36,198 nucleotides of DNA, taken from positions 1-36,198 of the forward strand of contig JAILMW010000013.1 in assembly GCA_024692235.1 (NCBI GenBank). Reading direction: 5' to 3'. This document shows, in pieces, positions 31,227 through 36,198 of the stretch (positions are counted from its first letter, which is position 1; every line of letters starts with the position of its first letter). The stretch comes from Saccharofermentans sp. GTDB lineage: Bacteria; Bacillota; Clostridia; Saccharofermentanales; Saccharofermentanaceae. Position numbers and translations under genes: made by a program. The notes beneath the pieces were generated by a model, which saw nothing but the letters and a program-made list of their open reading frames with translations, was not told where the DNA came from and searched no databases.

Positions 31227-32021
31227 CTATCTATCAACTTCGTCAATAAATGTTTGAAAAGAATCTATTATATTCTCGTTTGTAATATCATTAAACCATC
31301 CGAGACTTACATTATTCGTGGCTGAAGCAATATACTCTTCATAAATCGAACTATACTCTTCTTCGCTGACTTCATTTCCATCGCTGTTATAATAATTTAT
31401 AATTTCATCAGCATTTTCAGAATGAATATAACATACGTCTCTTATAATAATTCTATTATCAACAAGTGCCATATAACTGTAATTGTTATATACACTCGAC
31501 AAACCATAACTCTTGCAGTCATGCACAAGGTAATAATATACACCATTCTCATCCTGAAAATATTCAATTGGTTCATTCATGTCAAAATCAGGATAATTCG
31601 AGGAAGTGTAATCCATGTCTTCATCTATTTCTGACTCAAGCCTAACGAGGCTCATATCAGCAGTTACCTCATACAACCACATTCGAGTATTAGGACCATT
31701 ACTATAAACGGCTTGCTTACACACTTCAAGATATCCATCTTGATCAAAATCAGTGATTGCGTAAAAACAATACCAATCAGGGTCTATTCTGTCTTCGTCT
31801 GAAAACTTCCATACCTCTGAATTATCATATATTGTGTCTAATTGCCAACGGTAGACTTCATCTATATCATAAGTTGTAGACGAAGTAACATTTACGGATT
31901 CATCACTATATTCAGTAGGAGTGTATTCACTTGAATCTAAGTTGCTTGGTCCATTTGTATGCGACGAACAACTTGTAAGAAGCAACAACAGAATCAGAAA
32001 AAAAATATCATATCTTCGCAT
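31227..32021 (-). CDS. Lipoprotein, candidate immunity protein of the LXG-lysozyme toxin
   Basis: A 264-residue lipoprotein. The ATG at 32021 (MRRYDIFFLILLLLLTSCSS) follows GAGGTG and starts 8 nt past the toxin gene's stop, so it is part of the toxin operon. The lipobox LTSC predicts lipidation at about residue 18 and anchoring on the outer face of the membrane. After a Ser/Thr linker the domain contains WYCFYAITDFDQDGYLEVC, an acidic D-x-D-x-D-G loop, and Tyr-rich strands (GVYYYLVHDCKSYGLSSVYN). The plan is shared with the lipoproteins at 10703-11572 and 20390-21730. Context argues for immunity: a peptidoglycan-cutting toxin acts outside the membrane, where this protein would sit. This is inference. 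Confidence 0.72.
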   Translation of the reverse strand: MRRYDIFFLILLLLLTSCSSHTNGPSNLDSSEYTPTEYSDESVNVTSSTTYDIDEVYRWQLDTIYDNSEVWKFSDEDRIDPDWYCFYAITDFDQDGYLEVCKQAVYSNGPNTRMWLYEVTADMSLVRLESEIDEDMDYTSSNYPDFDMNEPIEYFQDENGVYYYLVHDCKSYGLSSVYNNYSYMALVDNRIIIRDVCYIHSENADEIINYYNSDGNEVSEEEYSSIYEEYIASATNNVSLGWFNDITNENIIDSFQTFIDEVDR

Positions 32022-32029
32022 CACACACC

Positions 32030-33496
32030 TCAAGTACCAAAAAACAAATTATTGTATGTATCTATGCGGTTTTGTGGAGCAGGATTGTCTTCAGGATTCT
32101 GTCCTAACCACAGATAATTCCATGTATCAGCGTCATAAGTACCAGTATTGTAATAATCTATTATATAGGGTTGTAGAGGAAGTATGTTACCTTCTCTGAA
32201 TCTATATATTGTTAAAGCAATTATCTGCGACATAGATAATTGTATATCATTACTTTCTAACCAATCAACAACAACTTCGAAGTGTATAGAAAAGTCTTGT
32301 CCTAGTAATCTATTACATTCTTCTATTGGCACATAACTAGATCCTGGCACTCTAGAACTCTCATCATGTTGGAAAAACGAAGGAGAAGGAACATACTGAT
32401 CCACAAGTTCTACTTCAGAGGGATCAGGATCATGATCTTCGTCTCCATTGTATTCTATATCTGAAACATAATGACCATAACCAAAAGTAATGCCGCTATC
32501 CCCACAAACATAGTGAGGATATATTCCGACTAGAACATCACCTTCATAATAACCGCAGAAGCTTAATGTTGACGAGTTGTTTTCTAATTCGGCTAACATA
32601 AGAATATATTCTTCCGGAACAATGTACCCGTTGCACACATATGCATTATCATGATAGTCATCTAAATATCCACGGATAATTCTTAATACTAATTCGGATC
32701 GACCGACTCCTAAAATATCCATTCGATACAATTGATTTACTAGTCCTGGGTGGAATTCACACAGATATTCCATCTCATCCTCAGTAAACCCATGGCGAGC
32801 AGCGATCTCATCCAGCGTAGCTTGATCAGGTATTATGCTAATATCAGATATTTGATTAGATATTTGGTTTAGTGTGTTAGATACCAATTGTGATAAATGA
32901 GTTGCATTGATATCTGCTATTCTTACACTAGACAACCTGGAGATCAATTGACCAGCTTGATAGCGAATCTCTCTACCACCCGAGAACAAGTTAAAGGTCT
33001 CTGAATTCAACTGGTCATACAGAGATTCTTCGCGTTGCCAACTTTGATAAATTGATTCCCAACTGTTTGCAATTTCATTTTGAGATTGAGCCAAGCGATT
33101 ATAGTGAATCTTTTCTATAGGATTAGTTGCCAGAGACGATCTCTGTGTATAATCATTGGCAATATCTCGATTCCTATAATACTGCCGTTGAGAGCAATCA
33201 AGATTTGTAAGCACATCATTACCAATAATGTTATAATTTCCAGCAATATTCCTAAGGATTACAATATCCTCAATATCCCTATCATTAGCTTCAATCATAA
33301 GTAAAGTTGCTCGTATAAATTCTGCAGAGTAACGTTTCATTGCCGTAAATGCTCTTCCGGTTAAATTGCTATCGATAAACAAGCGAACTGCTTCTATTTT
33401 TCCTGTTAACAGTTCGTTTTCGTGGTGTAATTCAGCTAACAATCTGTCACACTGCTCCGATATCAGTGTTCCGTGTAATATTGAGTTACAATCCAT
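32030..33496 (-). CDS. LXG-like type VII-secreted protein with GH24 lysozyme-like domain
   Basis: A 488-residue protein with no signal peptide. Residues 1-220 are helical and fit an LXG-type targeting domain (LLTGKIEAVRLFIDSN, then LTGRAFTAMKRYSAEF). About 295-488 resemble a GH24/T4-lysozyme fold: LAELENNSSTLSFCGYYEGD gives the candidate catalytic Glu318, DSGITFGYGHYV (Thr337, His342) matches the TIGYGH motif, and IALTIYRFREGNI matches the family's SFxFNxG helix. The catalytic Asp is not at the usual spacing; Asp333 is a candidate after a short insertion. Inferred role: cleaving peptidoglycan of rival cells after type VII secretion. It is coupled to the gene upstream (TAATG overlap) and followed by the lipoprotein. 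Confidence 0.75.
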   Translation of the reverse strand: MDCNSILHGTLISEQCDRLLAELHHENELLTGKIEAVRLFIDSNLTGRAFTAMKRYSAEFIRATLLMIEANDRDIEDIVILRNIAGNYNIIGNDVLTNLDCSQRQYYRNRDIANDYTQRSSLATNPIEKIHYNRLAQSQNEIANSWESIYQSWQREESLYDQLNSETFNLFSGGREIRYQAGQLISRLSSVRIADINATHLSQLVSNTLNQISNQISDISIIPDQATLDEIAARHGFTEDEMEYLCEFHPGLVNQLYRMDILGVGRSELVLRIIRGYLDDYHDNAYVCNGYIVPEEYILMLAELENNSSTLSFCGYYEGDVLVGIYPHYVCGDSGITFGYGHYVSDIEYNGDEDHDPDPSEVELVDQYVPSPSFFQHDESSRVPGSSYVPIEECNRLLGQDFSIHFEVVVDWLESNDIQLSMSQIIALTIYRFREGNILPLQPYIIDYYNTGTYDADTWNYLWLGQNPEDNPAPQNRIDTYNNLFFGT

Positions 33497-33771
33497 TATG
33501 CTCTCCCTCGTAAATCATCAGAAATATTTCTATCGGTAATTTTTACGTTTCTGACAATCATGTGAATCAATTCACATTGTGCCTGCTCACATTCTTCATA
33601 AGCAATGCGCAAAGAGTCACCTTCTGCTACAGAATCTCTGCAAAGCATCGCACCTGATAAAGTACTATCATCAATCAAAAACCCTGCCAGTCGCGTTAAT
33701 CCGCATTGTCGACGCAAAGTCTCCAATACTTGACGCGCTTCTTCCTCATGAACAACAATCTGTGTTTGCAC
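33496..33771 (-). CDS. Small helical partner of the LXG-like protein
   Basis: A 91-residue soluble protein starting with GTG at 33771, with AAGGAG 7 nt upstream. It is mostly helical, with two Cys in the middle (DDSTLSGAMLCRDSVAEGDS) and a C-terminal helix (AYEECEQAQCELIHMIVRNV). It ends at TAATG, overlapping the toxin start by one base, so translation is coupled. Known LXG toxin loci carry one or two small helical proteins just upstream (Lap-type partners) that pair with the LXG domain for secretion; size, order and coupling fit that, but I see no sequence signature proving it. Confidence 0.68.
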   Translation of the reverse strand: MQTQIVVHEEEARQVLETLRRQCGLTRLAGFLIDDSTLSGAMLCRDSVAEGDSLRIAYEECEQAQCELIHMIVRNVKITDRNISDDLRGRA

Positions 33772-33773
33772 GA

Positions 33774-34031
33774 TTAATCTCCTTGATGATCAATGTTGTT
33801 GAGATCGTTATCTGTCTGTTGAAGACTCATCCTAATATTATTTACTTCTTCTCGGAGAATATTAAAATCAGAAATAATAGAATTGTCCTTATTCTCTAAC
33901 AACTGCGAATTTATATAATCACTTAATTCTCGACGGTTGTTTTCAACATATCCCGTCTCTTTTCTGCATTGATCTTTTACTGTATCTATTTTCTCGAAAT
34001 TTGAGTTCTCTTTGTTTTCACTGAAAAACAT
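33774..34031 (-). CDS. Small helical protein, first gene of the LXG operon
   Basis: An 85-residue protein. The ATG at 34031 (MFFSENKENSNFEKIDTVKD) has AGGTG 6 nt upstream; a GTG at 34040 is less likely because it overlaps the ribosome site. The sequence is charged and helical with long heptad-like stretches (SIISDFNILREEVNNIRMSL, QQTDNDLNNIDHQGD), consistent with a coiled-coil hairpin of WXG100/Lap size. Its stop is 2 nt before the GTG of the next gene. With the second small protein it is the likely two-part targeting partner of the LXG-like toxin. No membrane segment or signal. Confidence 0.68.
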   Translation of the reverse strand: MFFSENKENSNFEKIDTVKDQCRKETGYVENNRRELSDYINSQLLENKDNSIISDFNILREEVNNIRMSLQQTDNDLNNIDHQGD

Positions 34032-34051
34032 GATATTCACCTATGAACAGA

Positions 34052-34060
34052 ATTATAACA
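34052..34060 (-). promoter_or_regulatory. Extended -10 promoter of the LXG operon
   Basis: On the minus strand TGTTATAAT combines a perfect TATAAT (34052-34057) with a TG one base upstream, an extended -10. It lies 20 nt before the first start codon of the operon. No good -35 is seen, as is usual for extended -10 promoters. Confidence 0.6.
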
Positions 34061-34316
34061 TACCGAAAAACAAATAGAATTGACATATTGTCGCATTGTA
34101 TTTGGTACATTTATGTGAATACAGACCGCTCATACTGACAGTTACCTGTCACTTTTACGTCTTATGAAAACTCCCTTTTAAATCAATAGTCGACTATGGA
34201 TTTGATCGCATTGAGTAGATACCTGCAGATGTTATTTGATTGGTCATAGATACTAGTCACGCAGAACGACTGGCTGATTTGTACAACTCGTGTACGACTC
34301 CTCTTGTGAAGCGCCT

Positions 34317-34340
34317 GAAACCCTTTATTTACAGGGGTTT
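34317..34340. repeat. Right copy of the 24-bp inverted-pair sequence
   Basis: The stretch starting GAAACCCTTTATTTACAGG is the reverse complement of 28833-28856 with two mismatches. Its ends GAAACCC/GGGTTTC are also mutually inverted, so it can form a hairpin. Confidence 0.6.
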
Positions 34341-34558
34341 CATGGCGATTTGCACCGCCATGCCGTGACAACGTTAATTATTTGGTTATTGATGGTAATC
34401 ATAGAGTAACTGCAAAGCGGAAAAAAGGAGCGGGTATACATTGCTATACTGTTTGGCCACTTGATAGTAAGACTACATTTTACTCTGAAGCGGAGCGCCT
34501 TTACTATCAGATGCTCGTTTTCTGGCTTTCTGATGTTAGCTGGAAAAAGAAAAAATGA
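34319..34558 (+). pseudogene. Truncated ParB-like nuclease-domain gene
   Basis: The plus-strand frame reads DNVNYLVIDGNHRVTAKRKK, then GAGIHCYTVWPLDSKTTFYS, and ends with a TGA at 34558. VIDGNHRVTA is the ParB/Srx-type motif that contacts nucleotide. There is no start codon upstream; the frame opens after a TGA at 34316 and the first coherent residues appear near 34367. The 5' part was therefore lost, probably when the island inserted. A short frame starts at the overlapping ATGA (34555), so a second gene of the same operon may also be broken. Confidence 0.65.
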
Positions 34559-34597
34559 ATGAAGATTTGGAATCTTCTGCTTTAGAAGAAAGGGATT

Positions 34598-34621
34598 AGT
34601 TGACTAGCGGTGCAGTCAACT
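34598..34621. terminator. Inverted repeat between convergent genes
   Basis: AGTTGAC (34598-34604) is inverted as GTCAACT (34615-34621) with a 10-nt loop. TGAATTTTG follows on the plus strand. It lies between the ParB-like remnant and the DUF4238 gene and may end both transcripts. Confidence 0.5.
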
Positions 34622-34673
34622 TGAATTTTGTTAGAGTCAAATAAGAATAATGAGAACGCAGGTAAAGATTAGA

Positions 34674-35567
34674 CTACCAGATGTTGGCGGTCGATATATT
34701 GGAAGACTTATTGTCTTTTATCTTGTCGTTATGCGCAGAACGTATCCAATTTAGTTCTTTCGCTGAGAAGTGTTTCGCTGAATAGAGTTTTTTATCAGCA
34801 GCATATGCAATGGATTTACATATGCTTTCATATTCATAGTCATTTAGTAAAATGATACCGTTGTCGGGATAGATTTCATCCTTATTGAAAAGAAGGCAAA
34901 GTGATGAATCAATCGGGAATATGATTTTATTACAGTCTTGTACTCTGTGTCTCGGTGCATACATATACAATGGACTGTCTGAAGTAAAAAGTCGGTGCTG
35001 ATCATCGTAGGCTATGGTGCATCGCAATGAGCTAATGATGGAGAATAATTCATGATAAAGTCTTAGCTCTTTTCCGTTGGGATCAAGTTCTTTCAGAAAG
35101 GGTAGGAGTATATATAGTGCTGTGTTTCTGTGGAAGTTGGCTTCCCCATTAGAAGGAATCATATCTTCGAGTGCATTAGTGATCTCTTCAATTACTATGG
35201 GTAATCTGAATGTCTGAATCATCAAATAGGTTATCCAGAATACTTCTTCTTGATCAGATAAAAAGTTCATAGTGTGTGGATCCACTAGTTTTATTCGTGA
35301 TCTTATTGCTTTTCGATTCTTAGAAAACATCACTTCTAGTCTACCTAGAGCTTTTTCTATGTTATTTGTATATATGATATCGTTGTTGTTATTCCTGTAC
35401 TCATAAAGATTCTTCCGAAAACATATTGTTTTGATTGGTACCATTTGATCAGAGTAGCGATTTGTGTTTAGGTCATAAAAATATAATCGCTCGTCACTTG
35501 AAGCGAATCCTCTTAAATAAACCTGGGGAACATAGTGTTCCTTGCTTGTAGGATTGTTTTTGTTCAA
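34674..35567 (-). CDS. DUF4238 domain-containing protein
   Basis: A 297-residue cytoplasmic protein. The start is a TTG at 35567 with AAAGG about 11 nt upstream; no ATG lies near. The N-terminal SKEHYVPQVYLRGFASSDER is the hallmark HYVPQxYLRxF motif of DUF4238, followed by YFYDLNTNRYSDQM and SIKTICFRKNLYEY-like strands (here PIKTICFRKNLYEY). The middle (EEVFWITYLMIQTFRLPIVI) is helical and the C-terminus carries TSDSPLYMY and IIFPIDSSLCLLFNK, also typical of the family. Family knowledge: DUF4238 genes are common in mobile and defence islands, and function is not established. Length is complete. Confidence 0.9.
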   Translation of the reverse strand: MNKNNPTSKEHYVPQVYLRGFASSDERLYFYDLNTNRYSDQMVPIKTICFRKNLYEYRNNNNDIIYTNNIEKALGRLEVMFSKNRKAIRSRIKLVDPHTMNFLSDQEEVFWITYLMIQTFRLPIVIEEITNALEDMIPSNGEANFHRNTALYILLPFLKELDPNGKELRLYHELFSIISSLRCTIAYDDQHRLFTSDSPLYMYAPRHRVQDCNKIIFPIDSSLCLLFNKDEIYPDNGIILLNDYEYESICKSIAYAADKKLYSAKHFSAKELNWIRSAHNDKIKDNKSSNISTANIW

Positions 35568-35624
35568 TATAACTTCGACCTTTCTATGTATCTAATATTA
35601 TAAGTTTTCTATATGTGAACTGAA

Positions 35625-35645
35625 AGCCGGCCGACAATGCCGGCT
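35625..35645. terminator. Hairpin at the edge of the repeat array
   Basis: AGCCGGC (35625-35631) pairs with GCCGGCT (35639-35645), followed by ATTTT on the plus strand and, on the minus strand, TTCAG. It lies between the DUF4238 start and the array, so it could end a transcript running through the array on the minus strand. Confidence 0.5.
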
Positions 35646-35684
35646 ATTTTGCTAAGTGAAAAATCTATTCTATTTTCTGCAAGT

Positions 35685-36152
35685 GTTATAAAAACCTCCA
35701 TTTTTGTCGACGTAGATATGAGGAGATATTTGTAAACAATTTGCGGCAATCGATCCGATTAACCTTATAATTCTCATTTTTCTTACCAATACAAGTGAAG
35801 GGGGGGTATAAAAATGCCACTTTTCTTTGACTGGGATGTGAGGGGGTTAACCACTTGAAATATCAATAAAGAATTAGGGGCCATTTTAGAAAAACACGTC
35901 CCCACTATCTAGTAGGTGTTATAAAAACACCATTTTTCTTTGACTGAGATATAGGAGGTGTTTGTAAACAGATTGAGGCAAATGAGATTGGTGGTTTTAA
36001 AAGATGACAATTTCGTCGACGTAGATGTAGGGGGGTATAAAATCACCGCTTTTTGTTGACGTAGATATAGGAGGTATTTGTAAACAATTTGCGGCAATTG
36101 CCGTAAGTGGTAGTAAAAACCGTCAATTTCTTTGACTGAGTTGTAGAGGGGT
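35685..36152. repeat. Degenerate satellite-like array with 116-bp higher-order period
   Basis: About seven copies of a 40-bp core begin near 35685, 35764, 35806, 35918, 35994, 36035 and 36110. A core reads roughly GTTATAAAAACACC, TTTTTCTTTGACTGAG, ATATAGGAGGT, with a variant GTCGACGTAGAT in the middle (copies 1, 5, 6). Alternate copies are followed by TTTGTAAACA and then TTGCGGCAAT; TTTGTAAACA starts at 35729, 35961 and 36077, spaced 232 and 116 bp. So the true unit is about 116 bp with two half-cores. Within some units AAAAACACC and GGTGTTT are mutually inverted. There is no convincing coding frame. The array may continue past the right edge. Confidence 0.7.
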
Positions 36153-36198
36153 TATCTCGTCCCTCGTGAACATTGACAACTGAATAGCAAGTCCTTCT

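Larger units (their letters stand above)
28784..34366. mobile_element. Integrated mobile island (left end certain, right end inferred)
   Basis: The left end is the tRNA-Thr remnant with the tyrosine integrase just inside. The interior holds gene scraps, a methyltransferase tail and the LXG-toxin operon, and is visibly more AT-rich than the chromosome to the left. The right end is placed near 34366 because a ParB-like gene is cut there and a 24-bp copy of a left-end sequence lies next to it in inverted orientation. The element could extend further, to the array at 35685 or beyond. Confidence 0.5.

Noticed and set aside
34274..34283. CTGATTTGTA as the missing 5' half of the tRNA-Thr anticodon arm
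   Set aside because: No D-arm or acceptor stem lies upstream; only 10 bases match.
34183..34371. 62-codon minus-strand ORF
   Set aside because: It runs through the 24-bp inverted-pair sequence and overlaps the ParB-like remnant; no ribosome site and composition unlike a protein.
36001..36060. Similarity of TCGACGTAGAT to the Cas12a repeat end
   Set aside because: The hairpin TCTAC-loop-GTAGA needed for Cas12a crRNA is absent; only a few bases agree.
35685..36152. Array read as CRISPR
   Set aside because: The 'spacers' resemble each other (TTTGTAAACA, TTGCGGCAAT), the 40-bp cores are degenerate, lengths vary between about 40 and 110 bp, and there is no cas gene in view.

Overview
The window looks like chromosome from a Clostridia-class member of the Bacillota. 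Genes have strong AGGAGG-type ribosome sites, some TTG and GTG starts, MerR and XRE regulators, lipoproteins with TSEE-rich linkers, and a secreted protein with SLH domains and clostridial hydrophobic W (ChW) repeats. Almost everything is on the minus strand. No rRNA operon and no intact tRNA was found. The exact genus cannot be told from the sequence.

Layout. 1-2367: a PD-(D/E)XK transposase-type nuclease cut by the left edge, a four-copy 10-bp-phased CGACAA array, a small membrane protein and an iron-sulfur-flavoprotein-like reductase. 2532-6455: a conserved translation block (aspS, hisS, rsmE). 6497-8098: a more AT-rich pair of membrane or zinc-ribbon proteins, joined to rsmE through a perfect 13-bp inverted repeat that contains the rsmE start codon. 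8309-14891: AIM24, a membrane protein, a MerR/TipAS regulator with a textbook 19-bp-spacer operator-promoter, two lipoproteins, a protein ending in an L7/L12-like C-terminal domain, and several small unknowns. 15021-22625: a probably frameshifted small gene, a ComER-like ProC homologue, a large LRR-SLH-ChW cell-surface protein, a CmpB-like membrane protein coupled to a lipoprotein, and tandem zinc-ribbon paralogues. 22727-28602: accessory genes (APH-like kinase, R2K-type ATP-grasp, SDR, CPBP protease with XRE regulator) and a chimeric pseudogene.

From 28737 rightward the DNA is a mobile island. It begins with the 3' half of a tRNA-Thr(UGU) gene and its terminator, followed by a tyrosine integrase, the tail of a type II methyltransferase and gene scraps. 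The main cargo is a four-gene operon (34031 down to 31227): two small helical proteins, a 488-residue LXG-like protein with a C-terminal GH24 lysozyme-like domain, and a lipoprotein. I read this as a type VII-secreted peptidoglycan-degrading toxin with its partners and an outward-facing lipoprotein immunity protein. The secretion machinery is not in the window. A near-identical 24-bp sequence lies in inverted orientation at both ends (28833-28856 and 34317-34340), and a ParB-like gene is truncated just outside the right copy.

The right end carries a DUF4238 gene and a degenerate satellite-like array (35685 to about 36152) built on a 116-bp higher-order period, with no assigned function. The strongest candidates for new biology are the lysozyme-toxin operon and this array.
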